From: Lampris incognitus
Taxonomy: Eukaryota; Chordata; Actinopteri; Lampriformes; Lampridae
Assembly (NCBI RefSeq): GCF_029633865.1
Contig: NC_079223.1
Span: 34,783,791 to 34,847,790 of the forward strand
Direction: 5' to 3'
Length of the DNA: 64,000 nucleotides
Numbering within the stretch: position 1 is the stretch's first letter; each line of letters starts with the position of its first letter. The position numbers and the translations under genes were made by a program. This document shows, in pieces, positions 48,801 to 60,306 of the stretch. The notes under the pieces were generated by a model that did not search any database, had not been told where the DNA came from, and saw nothing but the letters and a program-made list of their open reading frames with translations.

Positions 48801-51789
48801 ATGAATACTTTATTTTGTTTTAAACCACAATAGTTTGTTTATACCCTTGTGTGTTTTTCACATGGCTTGTAAGCCTATATGTTCACTGAATGTTTTATTG
48901 GAATGTAACATGCAATGCATCTTAGGATGCTTCATTTATTTATTCTATTCTTTTAACTTATGTGAATTTTTATCCTTCGCCTGGTCCTCGTTTGAGTCTA
49001 CATGCATGGCCACACGAGGGTGACAGTGTGCATCTCTTGCCCATGATCTATCTATTGTCTCTGACATACTGCTGATTGCCGCTCGTCTGTGAGTTTGTGT
49101 ATGGTCTGGGTAGATTGAACAAACCCCAATTCCAATGAAGTTGGGACGTTGTGTAAAACGTAAATAAAAACAGAATACAATGATTCGCAAATCCTTTTCG
49201 ACCTATGTTCAACTGAATACACTACAAAGACAAGATATTTAATGTTCAAACTGATAAACTTTGTTTTTTTGCAAATATTCACTCATTTTGAATTTGATGC
49301 CTGCAACACGTTCCAAAAAAGCTGGGAGAGGGGCATGCTTACCACTGTGTTACATCACCTTTCCTTTTAACAACGCTCAATAAGCATTTGGGAACTGAGG
49401 ACACTAATTGTTGAAGCTTTGTAGGTGGAACTCTTTCCCATTCTTGCTTGATGTACGACTTCAGTTGCTCAACAGTCCGGGGTCTCCATTGTCGTATTTT
49501 GCGCTTCAAAATGCGCCACACATTTTTAATGGGAGACAGGTCTGGACTGCAGGCAGGCCAGTCTAGTACCCGCACTCTTTTACTACGAAGCCACGCTGTT
49601 GTAACACGTGCAGAATGTGGCTTGGCATTGTCTTGCTGAAATAAGCAGGGATGTCCCTGAAAAAGACGTTGCTTGGATGGCAACATATGTTGCTCCAAAA
49701 CCTGTATGTACCTTTCAGCATTAACGGTGCCTTCACAGATGTGCAAGTTACCCATGCCATGGGCACTAACACACCCCCGTACCATCACAGATGCTGGCTT
49801 TTGAACTTTGCGCTGAGAACAATCTGGATGGTCCTTTTCCTCTTTAGCCCGGAGAACACGACGTCCATGATTTCCAAAAACAATTTGAAATGTGGACTCG
49901 TCAGACCACAGCACACTTTTCCACTTTGCGTCAGTCCATCTCAGATGAGCTCGGGCCCAGAGAAGCCGGCGACGTTTCTGGGTGTTGTTGATATATGGCT
50001 TTCGCTTTGCATGGTAGAATTTTAACTTGCACTTGTAGATGTAGTGACGAACTGTGTTAACTGACAATGGTTTTCAGAAGTGTTCCTGAGCCCACGTGGT
50101 AATATCCTATGATATTATGGACTGTAGATGATGAAATCCCTAAATTCCTTGCACTTGTATGTTGAGAAACATTGTTCTTAAACTGTTGGACTATTTGCTC
50201 ACGTGGTTGTTCACAAAGTGGTGAACCTTGCCCCATCCTTGCTTGTGAACGATTGAGCCTATCGAGGATGCTCCATTCATACTAAATCATGACACTCACC
50301 TGTTTCCAATTAACCTGTTCACCTGTGGAATGTTCCACACAGGTGTTTTTTGAGCATTCCTCAACTTTCCCAGTCTTTTGTTGCCCCTGTCCCAGCTTTT
50401 TTGGAACGTGTTGCAGGCATCAAATTCAAAATGAGTGAATATTTGCAAAAAACAATAAAGTTTATCAGTTTGAACATTAATTATCTTGTCTTTGTAGTGT
50501 ATTCAACTGATTATAGGTGGAAAAGGATTTGCAAATCATTCTATTCTGTTTTTATTAACGTTTTACACAAGGTCCCAACTTCATTGGAAATGGGGTTTGT
50601 AAAACTAAATTGCCCTTCTGGGATAAATAAAGTTATCTGAATCTGAAATGAAAGATGGCCAACATAAGGAAAATTGGCTAGGGGTTTCATGTTGTGTCCA
50701 AACCTTTATGGCACTATTGAGCTCATAGGCATCCAACTCAGCTGGGGTCTTCAACATGGCCATTACCAACTTCCTAAAGTCACCAGACAGTTCAGAATGC
50801 AGGTCCTTGATCAAATCCTGGAAAAGTTAAGGATGTACATTTGCAATAATTCAAAACCATAAACCATAGAAGAAAAAGAAGAAGAAATAATAATAATAAT
50901 AATTTGCTGTTTTGAAAAAGCCCTCCTCAAAAAAGCTCCCAAGCAATGCTATCCGTGGCTCAGGACATCCAATCCCCCAAACCACTTTACATGCAGTAAC
51001 GGCACCTGTTGTCTGGATGTCATCATCACACACTGGGTAATGCACTCTGATCCATGATGCTTTATTAGCAACTACTGTTTGCCATTCTTTTAACATCGAG
51101 TGCAGCATACTTTTCAAAATACAACGGTGCCTTTGGAGTACCAAAACTACTTACCTATACCATTTCATTATTAAATGCAGTATATTTAATATTTCGTTCA
51201 TCTATACAGCAGCAACACAATACACTGCAGATTCATTTACATAAGATGTGATGTTTAAAGTATTACAATGACACCATATAAACATAAAAAAAGGATTACA
51301 TTTTTACCTTCCCATAGGCTGTTTTGAAGGTTCTAAGCAGTGGCACTCGCTGCTTGTTGGAGCGACTCCCTAGTAGCTCAATAATGGCCTGCTCATCAGT
51401 TCCTGCACAGACAAGCCCACAATGTCAAACCAGACACAGTTCAAATGAGAGATATGCACTTTACTTATCCGCAGCAGTGGTATCCTATCCTTTCTCAAGA
51501 TATTCTAATATATTTCTAATATAACATTAGAAATCAGAATCAGAATCCTTTATTTATCCCTGAGGGGAAATTGAGTAAAAAAATGACGTCTAATGCTAAA
51601 GGTGATTTGAAAGGATACCAACATGCATACAGCCTTGTACTTATAAATAACAAACCATTACCATTTCATCATATTTTTGAATATAAGTTCAAGGTACCCA
51701 CCGAAACCCTTCATGGCCTTTCTCAAGACCTCCACATCCCTCAGTGGGTCAGCCCCTGGAAAGTCCTTAATGGTTCCCCTGAATCCTCT
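45761..51789 (-). CDS. anxa11: Annexin A11 core, 11 exons, N-terminal exons not in view
   Basis: Calcium-dependent phospholipid-binding protein of the annexin family. Exons 5' to 3': 51702-51789, 51308-51402, 50704-50817, 48260-48350, 47775-47854, 47626-47682, 47435-47528, 47140-47235, 46241-46299, 45974-46096, 45761-45820. The phases agree and total 957 nt (318 residues and stop). Four annexin repeats follow, each with a GxGT-type loop: [36 protein letters not shown]. Blocks such as [20 protein letters not shown] and [16 protein letters not shown], and the C-terminus CGGSD, fit annexin A11 rather than A7 or A6. Annexin A11 normally has a long Pro/Gly/Tyr-rich N-terminus before [16 protein letters not shown]; it is not found up to 64000 and probably lies further right. 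Paralogue (a or b) not assigned. Confidence 0.94.
45974..46096 (-). CDS. anxa11: anxa11 exon: annexin repeat 4
   Basis: Encodes [20 protein letters not shown] then [20 protein letters not shown]. 123 nt, phase 0 on both sides. Fourth calcium loop GAGTKD. Acceptor TTTCAG|GGAGCT, donor TCTCT|GTAAGT. Confidence 0.95.
46241..46299 (-). CDS. anxa11: anxa11 exon: end of repeat 3
   Basis: Encodes [20 protein letters not shown]. Acceptor GCTCAG|TGAAGT, donor ATGAGG|GTGAGA. Confidence 0.93.
47108..47132. repeat. TG microsatellite next to an anxa11 splice donor
   Basis: About 12 units; on the gene strand CA beginning about seven bases after the donor of the 47140-47235 exon. Confidence 0.9.
47140..47235 (-). 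CDS. anxa11: anxa11 exon: annexin repeat 3
   Basis: Encodes [20 protein letters not shown] then [11 protein letters not shown]. Acceptor GTGTAG|TATTTC chosen because it keeps VFQEYQ in frame, in preference to an AG eight bases further in. The donor CAGTGG|GTAAGA is followed at once by a CA repeat. Confidence 0.92.
47435..47528 (-). CDS. anxa11: anxa11 exon: annexin repeat 3
   Basis: Encodes [20 protein letters not shown] then [11 protein letters not shown]. Third GxGT-type loop is KLGTDE. Acceptor TTGTAG|GCCC, donor GAGCAG|GTACAA. Confidence 0.94.
47626..47682 (-). CDS. anxa11: anxa11 exon: linker between repeats 2 and 3
   Basis: Encodes [19 protein letters not shown]. 57 nt, phase 0 on both sides. 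Acceptor TTCTAG|GGTAAC, donor GCTCAG|GTAAAT. Confidence 0.93.
47775..47854 (-). CDS. anxa11: anxa11 exon: annexin repeat 2
   Basis: Encodes [20 protein letters not shown] then LLISLAQ, including the SGDTSG acidic cap of repeat 2. Acceptor TTTCAG|AG, donor GCTCAG|GTACAG. Confidence 0.94.
48260..48350 (-). CDS. anxa11: anxa11 exon: annexin repeat 2
   Basis: Encodes [20 protein letters not shown] then [10 protein letters not shown]. The preceding intron carries a 1.5 kb Tc1-like element. Acceptor AACAG|GGAGCT, donor AACAG|GTGAGA. Confidence 0.94.
49120..50599 (-). mobile_element. Tc1-like DNA transposon, family B, with ~205-bp inverted ends
   Basis: Ends CAAACCCCAATTCCAATGAA at 49120 and the complement ending at 50599; inverted similarity extends about 205 bp on each side (to ~49327 and from ~50388). 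Unrelated in sequence to the three family A copies. Inserted in an anxa11 intron, with the transposase reading the same way as the gene. Confidence 0.9.
49339..50236 (-). pseudogene. Broken Tc1-like transposase
   Basis: Start near 50236 ([20 protein letters not shown], helix-turn-helix part), then a deletion and stop near 50070. A 242-codon frame, 50067-49339, holds the catalytic half: [23 protein letters not shown] and [15 protein letters not shown]. The third acidic residue of the DDE triad, normally Glu in SPIENxW, is Lys here. Family length is about 340 residues. Inactive. Confidence 0.85.
50704..50817 (-). CDS. anxa11: anxa11 exon: end of repeat 1 to start of repeat 2
   Basis: Encodes [20 protein letters not shown] then [17 protein letters not shown]. 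114 nt, phase 0 on both sides. Acceptor TCCAG|GATTTG, donor ATAAAG|GTTTGG. Confidence 0.93.
51308..51402 (-). CDS. anxa11: anxa11 exon: annexin repeat 1
   Basis: Encodes [19 protein letters not shown] then [12 protein letters not shown]; type-2 calcium-binding loop GFGTDE spans the junction with the previous exon. Acceptor TGCAG|GAACTG, donor GGGAAG|GTAAAA. Confidence 0.93.
51702..51789 (-). CDS. anxa11: anxa11 exon: start of annexin repeat 1
   Basis: Encodes [20 protein letters not shown] then [10 protein letters not shown]. First exon of the annexin core seen here; acceptor GTCAG|AGAGG in phase 0, donor TTCG|GTGGGT. Confidence 0.9.
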
Positions 51790-52617
51790 CTGACAGAAAA
51801 ACACAGACATTTCGGTAGTGCAAGAGTCTTTTTTCAATGAAGAGTTGAAGTGGGTTTTTCAAGACAGTGCATTGAAACTATTTGAGTTCTACTTATTCTA
51901 TGACAGTTGCAGTCACGTCATATTGTTCAAGGCTGGAAATTGTAAATCATTATATGGTACTTTTTGGGCAAACATTCAGTCAAGCCAAGAACTGTGTCTT
52001 GCATCAATTTGCCCCCCCCCACCCCCACCCCACCCCACCCGAAGTGTATCTTACTGCATAGACAGAAGTGTAGAACATTTCAGGATAATAGACATACACA
52101 TATAGCAATATTCATCATTACTAGAAAAGTACAACAGTGGACCACCGGCTAAACCCTTCCCCAGTTTCCAAACCTTTTCACTCCCAACCCTACATATTAG
52201 GGAAAGGGGAAAAAAAAGAGGCAATGTGGTTAGGCATACATTGCTGCTTCACTGGACAATGAAGATTTTGCTTCCTGAACCCTTTTGGGTTTATTTTCTG
52301 GCTTTTTGGCTGCTGATCATGAAAATCACCTTAAATTTTTCCTATCACATACCATTTTATAGATATAACCTATTTTTGTGATTTCCCGTCATATTTTAAG
52401 TCTACTAGTATATTGCCTACAAAGCAAGCTGTTTTGGTCAGTCCAAGCATGCCTGGGCATGCACTCGGTGTAGGTGCTATGCAAATGTTGTCTTAAGGTT
52501 AGATGCTGGCAGACAGGCTATAAAAGCTGCTCACATTTACAGATGCTGTTTGGACGCATGTTGATGCACATGTTTTTCAGGCAACAGCATAGTGAGTATA
52601 CTTAACAATAGGATTTA
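51790..52617. other. Sequence upstream of the anxa11 core, no exon found
   Basis: Probable anxa11 intron. A C-rich run at 52011-52040 (CCCCACCCC units) does not encode the expected Pro/Gly/Tyr-rich segment on the minus strand. A TATAAAAG lies at 52519-52526. Confidence 0.5.
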
Positions 52618-53645
52618 TTGTCTTCAGGAAGATGTAATACAGCAGAAAAGTCTTGTCAATATTACAACAGCTGCGACACATTCTGTTACATCTGTGGTGA
52701 GTATACACTTAAGGCTCAAAGACACACCATGACTGCACTTATTAAGAAAGTCTATGAGCTCTACTTTGGATGTAAAATTGGTGACCAAGAGAAACCCTGG
52801 GCTCCTCACATTTGTTGTGTAACACGTGCAGTCAACCTGAGAACTCGGGTCAGAGGTACTCAGAAGTCAATGCCATTTGCAGTCCTAATGATATGGTGAG
52901 AACAGAAGGATCACGTGACGGACTGTTACTTATGTCTGACCAATGTATCTGGCTTCTCTACTAAAAATAAGAAATCTATTTAATACCCCAATATGTTTTC
53001 AGCCATGAGACCAATGCCTCATGATGTGACAGTTTGCCAGTACTGAAGTCACCAGAGACATGGAGCCTAGATGAGGCAGATGAAGATGCCACAACGCATG
53101 AACCAGATGTGAAAAACGACACTGATCCAGATGTTGAACCTTTTATGCCTGGTTATCCTCTTCCGATAACACAGCCAGAATTAAAGGAGGACCCGGTCAG
53201 GGATTTGTCAAAAGTTAAAGCTGAACTACTTGGTTCAAGATTGCAAGGATGGGGTTTGCTGTCACCAGCCACAAAAATGTCTATCTTTTGGAACCATCAA
53301 GAACATTTGACAAACTTCTTAACGCAGGCTGACAACCTGTTTCTGCACGGACACTGATGGATTGTTCATGGCTTTGGGTTGTGTGCATGACCCACTACAA
53401 TGGTGTCTTTTTATAGATTTGTCAAAGTTAAGCCTGAAAGCTGTCCTGTTACACAATGGCTATGCAGGACACATGAAATAAACCTACAATAACATGGAAC
53501 TGTTGTTGAAACACATACAGTACAACAATTGCGATTGGAACATCTGTGGGGATCTAAAAGTATTGGCACTGCTACTAGGAATCCAGCTCGGATATACAAA
53601 GTACTGCTGTTTCCTTTGTGAATGGGATAGCCGTGCTAAGAGTCA

Positions 53646-53994
53646 TCCATCCATCCATTATCCAAGCCACTTATCCTAATTAGGGTCGCAGCAGTCATAT
53701 CCCAGCAGTCATTGGGCGGCAGGCTAGGAGACACCCTGGACAGGCTGCCAGTCCATCACAGGGCCGACATATTCACACCTAGGGACAATTTAGTACGGCC
53801 GATTCATATCTTTGGACTGTGAGAGGAAATCGGAGCACGCAGAGGAAACCCACGCAGACATGGGGAGAAAAAGCAAACTCCACACAGAGGATAACCTGGG
53901 ATGACCTTAGGGTTGGACAACTCCGGGGTTCGAACCCAGGACCTTCTTGCTGTGAGGCGACCGCACTAACCCCTGTGCCACCATGCCGCCACTA
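53646..53994 (-). mobile_element. SINE, family 3, copy 2, with 8-bp target duplication
   Basis: Flanked by AAGAGTCA at 53638-53645 and 53995-54002. The tRNA-like head is at the right on the minus strand (GGTGGCACAGGGGTTAGTGC, box B GGGTTCGAACCC at about 53927-53938). The tail is the CATCC repeat at 53646. Interrupts the repeated-family ORF right after WDSRAKSH. Confidence 0.85.
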
Positions 53995-54038
53995 AAGAGT
54001 CACATTACATTAAAAAGAACTCACCACTCCGTAAGCAT

Positions 54039-54610
54039 TGTGTTACTTTCTATGGGGTGGTTGGATTTGAGTTGTGTTTAGTCAGAGATTTTTGTTTAAA
54101 TACAAACTTGTGAAAGTTATTTCGTTTACATGTAGTTAAATTGTAACATTGTTTGAATTGTTAGTTACATAAGTGAATCTGAGTATTGATAATAATGAGA
54201 TTTATTCCAGTTCCGATTGTATGTGATTTCTGTGTGCTTGATAAGGACTTTTATTGCGAAATTCTATTGGCGAGAAATGCGTGCATCCGGGGTCTCAGTT
54301 AGGGAGCTGCTGTGATTGGCTGATTTACGTTCTGGGGGTGACGTCAAGAAAGTTAATACAGCTTCAGAGCGGGGACTCTTTAGTATGACGGGACGAGGAC
54401 GGACTGGTGAGTGATTGCAAGAGTGAGTGAGTTATATTATGTGTTAGCTTTGAGTTGAGGGTACTTGAATGATGTATGTTTGTATTTTGTGTGTTTTCTT
54501 TTTCAAGGTTCGTAACCTGTTGGTTAAAAATAAAGAAATTTTCGACCATTGAGTGACGTCCTGTTCATCCTCGCCTCAGCTGCGGGGCTTGTTTGAGAGT
54601 TAGCAGCACA
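54039..54610 (+). mobile_element. Solo LTR, 572 bp, with 5-bp target duplication
   Basis: Begins TG (TGTGTTACTTTC) and ends CA (TTAGCAGCACA), flanked by AGCAT at 54034-54038 and 54611-54615. Removing it with one AGCAT restores the flanking frame as LRKHFVPGQKSV. Contains AATAAAGAAATT near 54528. No internal retroelement genes, so it is a recombined solo LTR; clade undetermined. Direction inferred from the AATAAA. Confidence 0.85.
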
Positions 54611-54961
54611 AGCATTTCGTTCCAGGGCAGAAAAGTGTGGCGCATAAACAACTTGTCAACCCAACAAAGATATTTCTGCTTCCTCTTCATATAAAACTCG
54701 GATTGATGAAGAAAAAAAAAGGTGGCCAAATTAAAAGGGCTCACAGCTGAAATTTCGCAACTAGACACCCAATATGCCTTGACTCCTTCCCCAGAATTAT
54801 ACCAAAAGCGAATTCGTCTGCAGACAGAATTTGATTTGGCCTCTACCTCAAAAGTGGAACAATTGCTATTAAAATATAAGCATACATTTTATGAATTCGG
54901 TGACAAAGCAGGCAGATTTTTTGCTCACCAAGCCTGCCAAATGGTAGCTTCGCGCCAAATA

Positions 54962-56087
54962 CAATCTTGTATCCTCGTCAGTTCCCCTACTGTGTGGAGT
55001 CCTTCAGGGGTCTGTCCTTGGGCCAATCCTCTTCTCTTTATACATACTTCCTCTGGGTCATTTGTTTAGTCACTTCCAAGACACATCATACCAGTTATGC
55101 CGATGATACGCAGATCTATTTCTCTGCCAAACCCAATAACCTGAATTAACTGTCCTCCCTCCATGATTGCTTAGCTGCTACCAAAGACTGGACGTCCCTT
55201 AATTTCCCCTATCTAAACCCCGACAAAACTGAAGTTCTCTTAATTGGTCCGGAGAACTTTGCCCGTGCAGTTGATCAGTTTATTGGTTCGCTTCATTCAA
55301 ACATCAAACCTACCGCTAAAAATCTTGGTATCATCTTTGACCAGATTATGTCTTTTGATCACTATGTTACTAAGCTTGTCCAATCCTGTTTTCTTCAGCT
55401 ATGAAATATTGCAAAAATCAGAAATATTTTGTCGTTAAGGATATCAAAAAATTAATTCTCACTTTCATTTTCTCCCATCTATATTACTGTAACTCCCGCT
55501 ACTCTGGCCACAACCAATCTACTTTAAATCACCTACAGTTGGTTCAGAAAGCAGCTGCAAGACTACTAACTAGGACTAGCCGTAAGTCGCTTATTACCCC
55601 TATTCTTGCATCCCTCCATTGGCTTCCCGTAAAATTCAGAATAATCTATTGATTAAATTTAAAGCATTCCATGATCTTGCCCCCAATTATATTTCTGATC
55701 TTCTCATTCCACTTACCGACCACTCCGATCCTCAAACCTCAAACCTTGGTCTTTTATCCATTCCTCACTCCAACTGCAAAACAAAAGGTGACTGCGCCTT
55801 TGCAGTTTTGGCCCCAAGCCTCTGGAATAATCTCCCCCAATCCATTAGATTCGCTGAATCTTTGGACTGTTTTAAGCAGCTTCTAAAAACCCATCTTTTC
55901 AGGTAAGCCTTTTTATAGTTTCCCACCCCTGACTTCTGTTTTGTTTCATTTCTAGCTTGGTCTGTTACTCCCAATGCCATGTTTTTATATTCATTCAATT
56001 TATTTTATGTATTTATTCGTATTTTGTGTATGGAGTGTAAAGCACTTTGCAACCGTGTGTTTTTAAAAGTGCTATATAAATAAAATC
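54962..56087 (+). mobile_element. L2-type LINE 3' part inserted in the L1/Tx1 element
   Basis: Starts with the RT block [17 protein letters not shown] (one frame), then [64 protein letters not shown], and the C-terminus SLWNNLPQSIRFAES..FKQLLKTHLFR with stop near 55906. 3' end AAGTGCTATATAAATAAAAT at 56068-56087. Several frameshifts. Confidence 0.75.
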
Positions 56088-56205
56088 CCCGGGCGCTGCA
56101 CGGCAGCTGCCCATTGCTCCTAGCTACACAGCTAGGATGGGTTAAATGCAGAGGAAGAAATTCCCCACGGGGATCAATAAGTAGTAAAATAAAATAAATG
56201 TTGCT
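56088..56205 (+). repeat. Short repeat fragment after the L2-type LINE
   Basis: GC-rich start (GGGCGCTGCACGGCAGCTGC) then GGGTTAAATGCAGAGGAAG and GGGGATCAATAAG with an A-rich end. This resembles the 3' tail of another fish non-LTR or SINE family. It sits between the L2 end and the resumed L1/Tx1 frame. Confidence 0.4.
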
Positions 56206-56683
56206 TGCTTTGCTTGCAGATATCCCAAATTAAGACCACCTCGGGCTCTGTGACCACAGACCACAAGGAGATTAATGATGCCTTTGCAGCATTCCATGCT
56301 AATTTATATTCATCCGAATATGACAATGATGTTTCTAAATCAGTCTTTTTTTGAGAAATTAATTTTAACAAACCCTTTATGACTCTCAGAAAGGTGATCT
56401 TGAAAGCCCCTTGACATTGGGAGAGGTCTCGGAAGCCATCACAAGTATACAATCTGGTAAATCCTCAGGACCAGATAGCTTCCCCGTGGAATTTTTTAAG
56501 AAATTCACAAATGAGTTATCGCCATTATTATTGTCTATATTTATTGAACCCTTTTCAAATGGGAATCACCCCGAAACCCTGAACCAGGCCTCTATTTGTC
56601 TCCTGCATAAAAAGGGCAAGGACCCTCCGTTGTGTGAATTGTATAGACCAATTTCTCTTCTAAATGTATGTAAGGACCTATTA

Positions 56684-57584
56684 TAATCTGGAGATCTTTG
56701 GTGCTTCATTTGCCAGCATGCTTGTGTCTTAAAACGTTTCCTGTGTGGGTGTGGTTTCCAAACGTGTGGACCAATGGGATGTATTTGTTTTGGAATTTTT
56801 GTTATCGGCCAATGATATGATGAGGAGTGTTCTGCCCGCGAAATCGCGGGGTCGTAACGGTCGATCTCCTCGCGAAAAGGAGGGAGCCTACAGATTCAGC
56901 AGGACTCCAAGGAGAGAGGTCCCATTTTTTTTATCTCTCTCTCTGCGGCCCCGTTTGAGTGCCCGTTTCGCGGAGACTTTGTACACAGCCGTGTACTGGC
57001 CCGCATTTGAGGACCCGAGGGTTGCGATTTGCCCCCGGTCGTGTGCTTGCTGGTGGGGTTTGTTTTGGGTCCGATTGCTTCGTTTCCCACCGGAGGACCA
57101 TTGTCTTCGCCGGGGTTTTCGGAACGTTGCGACCTGTGGCCATTTTGCGAGTGGAGGCTCTGCCGGGGAACCGACAGCAAGCACAGCGCCGACCATCCCC
57201 TGGACTGCACACAGCCTCCCGGTCGTGGGAGCGTTGGAGGGTGAAGGCCCTGCCGGGGAGCCGACGGCAAGCACAGCGCCGACCATCCTCTGGACTACAC
57301 ACAGCCTCCTGGTCGTGGGAGCGTTGGGTCGTGAGTAACTTGGACAGATCACTTATACACACACCCACGCACTTTTGTCTCGTCGCCTGGGCATCGTAGG
57401 GTGTCTGCCTTGCCCTGCGCTCAGAGAACTGGTTTAATGTGCACCAACGGGCCCCAACAGAAAGCGCATGGTATTTTGTAGTCTTTTGATACTTTCTTTC
57501 TGTGTATTGTGAACGGTTGTCACACCCTGTGAAATTTTAATTAATGTTTAGTTGACCAACAGTACCAAACTCGTGTGGTACTCT

Positions 57585-57673
<89 letters not shown>

Positions 57674-58045
57674 TTATCCAATAAATCCTATTATTATTAA
57701 TTATATTTCGGGTGTATTGGCAGCTCATTTACTTTTGGAGTGCTGGTAATAAGCGTGTACGGTACTTCAGTACACAGCAGGGTTACCGCGCTACTACACT
57801 GATAAATATCCTGGTTAATTATTTCTATTATCATTTATCGCTATTATTGTCATTAGTGGCACTAGCCTACTAGTGCACAGGAGGTTCGGCCAGCTCAACA
57901 TTCCACCGCTGAGAACTCAGGATCCTGTTGCGCCATTGGATTTGCTTGTAACACTTTAGTAACTGGTAGCATTAGGATGTTGTCTTGTTCAAATGTGCTT
58001 GGCGTTGCCCGCCAGTGAAGAAGGGGTTACATGTAGATCATACAG
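56684..58045 (+). mobile_element. Unclassified 1.36 kb insertion in the L1/Tx1 LINE
   Basis: Interrupts the LINE between NVCKDLL and KSLARWLENV. The left half is GC-rich with a two-unit tandem repeat of 90 bp (57152-57331). Then comes a CT microsatellite (57588-57669), an AATAAA at about 57681, and an AT-rich right half with TGTAACA near 57951. LTR-like composition (polyadenylation signal, structured GC-rich leader), but I could not find matching TG/CA ends with a duplication. The long open frames at 56745-57399 on both strands look like by-products of GC content. Confidence 0.4.
57588..57669. repeat. CT microsatellite
   Basis: About 41 CT units inside the unclassified insert. Confidence 0.95.
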
Positions 58046-60306
58046 TCTAAATCCCTTGCTAGGTGGCTCGAGAATGTTCGTCCTGATCTGGTACTTCCTG
58101 ACCAAATCGGCTTTATTAGAAACAGGCATTCCTACTTTAATATTCGTACGCTCTTTGATATTACCTACACTCACACTCGGTCAAATGTTCCTGAGCTTGT
58201 GATAATCTTAGACGACTAGAAGGCTTTTGATCTGGTGGAGTGGGAACACTTATTTAGGACTATGAGAAATTTTAGAATTGGGTAATGACTATATATCATG
58301 GGTTAAACTATTATACGCATCCCCCTTAGCTTTTGTCTATACGAATGACCTACACTGAACATATTTTCCATGATATAGATCCACCAGACAGGGTTGCCCT
58401 ATGAGTCCCCTGTTCTTTACGCTTGCCATCAAGCCACTTGTTGCTTCTCTACGTCAGTGCCAGGCCTTAGAAGGGATAACCCGAGGCGATACCGCACATA
58501 TCTCTTTATGCTGATGACCTTTTATATATTGCCATCATCATCTTCGCTACCACATGCCCTATCTATTTTGGAACAATTTGGAAGGTTCTCAGGTTACAAG
58601 TCGAACTTATAAAAAAGTGAACTTTATCCTGTAAAACCAGTGGCCCTCAATATCCCAGCTACAGTACTTCAATTCAAGAGTGACATCCCACTTTAAATAT
58701 CTTGGGGTGGTGGTACCTCACTCTTTTCATATGTTATTTAAATTAAATTTCACACATCTGATCGAGCAGTGCAAGCAGGACATACACTGCTGGCGCTCCT
58801 TACCCCTATCAACTAGCTGGCTGGTTTAACCTAATTAAGATGAATATTTTTCCTAGATTTCTCCATTTGTTCCAAAGTATTCCGATTTTTATTCCTAAAA
58901 ACATTTTTTATCATTGGCCCAAACCCTCATTGGATTTATATGGGATGGCAAAACCCCACATATCCATAAGTAATTTCTACAAAGGCCGAAAAAGTTAGGA
59001 GGTATGGCCATGCCTCACTTTCTTCACTATTACTGGGCTAGCAATATCAAAAACATTATAATGTGGGTCAGGGATGGTGCAGAAGCTCCAATTTCGGTAA
59101 AATTGTAATCTTTTACATTGAAACGCCCATCCTTAATCTCGGCCCCTTTACCACTTAGTGCTTGCTCTTTTGAAAATCCTGTAGTTAACCATACATTAAA
59201 GATCTGGGTACAGTTTCGCAAACATTTTGGGTTGCAAAATGCTTCACTCCGGGCTCCTATTTTTGCAAATCATCTTTTCACCCCCTCTATGTCAGACCTG
59301 GCTTTTTGGGCCTGGCACGGGAATGGCAGTACCCCCTTAGATGCTCTTTTAGGATTTAATACTAATCTCAAAGGTGCCATCTCCAGGATATATGATGCAA
59401 TTAATAATCCACAATCTGGGAACAAGACCTGGGCCTGTCTTTTGCAGAGGACCAGTGGACTTCAATTCTTGACCTAGTACACTCCCATCTCCTTGTGCTA
59501 GACACGGTCTAATACAATTCAAGATAGTTCATTGTCTTCATCTCACTAAGGAGAAACTGGCAAGGATATACCCAAACATGGATCCCACCTGTGATCGATG
59601 CAAGACTACCACAGCAAACTGGTTGCACATGTTTTGGTCATGCTTAAGCCTTCAGACCTTTTTGGGAAAAGGCTTTGAATCCCTTAGGGACATGTATAAT
59701 ATGACAATTGTACTTCAGCCCATTATTGCCCTGTTTGGATAGAGGCCAGAGGATGCAGTGTGGTCGACTGAAATGTGCAATGTGGTTGCCTTTACTACTC
59801 TGTTAGCTCGACGTCTCATCCTCCTCAATTGGAAGAGAGCGGTGCCACCATCCCATGATGGCTTAAAGAGCTTATGTTTTACATGAAGCTTGAAAAAAAA
59901 ACCAAATTTACATTGAAGGGGAATACAAATAAATTTGAAAGAGTCTGGAGGCCTTTTCTTACCTACTATGATAACCTAACCCAAATAACAGACGGGGATA
60001 GTTCATAACCTAATTATATCTTGGTTGGAGCAGAATAGCAGTCTAATTGAGAATTGGTTTAAAAAGATAAAAATTAGTGTATTTTTTCGCTCGTCTGTTT
60101 ATGTAAATTAGGTCGTTGTATATCTGTCATTTGTACTTGATGTAATTTTGGAGGATGTTGGAGGGATTGGAGACATGTTAAGGAGCAGGGGAGGGAAGGG
60201 GATAATGCTGGATTTATTTCATATGTTGATTCTGTGATTTGTAAAATGCAAAATCCAATAGCAGTTAAAAAAAAGTTAAAAAAAATGAATGACTGATGCC
60301 AAGAAT

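Larger units (their letters stand above)
54713..60290 (+). mobile_element. L1/Tx1-type LINE ORF2, 5' truncated, with two internal insertions
   Basis: Pieces 54720-54961, ~56206-56683 and 58046-60290. Shows YEFGDKAGRFFAHQ; SGKSSGPDSFPVEFFKKF; KKGKDPPLCELYRPISLLNV; then after the insert LARWLENVRP, DQIGFIRNRHSYFNIRTLFD, a decayed LYADDLLYI box near 58505-58540, SILEQFGRFSGYKSNL, and a C-terminal part WVQFRKHFGL. Ends in A-rich runs at 60264-60285. Many stops and shifts; inactive. Left junction lies in an A run after GLMK of the interrupted family. Confidence 0.75.

Noticed and set aside
56745..57399. Overlapping open frames of 124-197 codons on both strands
   Set aside because: They share one GC-rich tandemly repeated stretch, are open in several frames at once, and carry no recognisable domain; best explained by composition.
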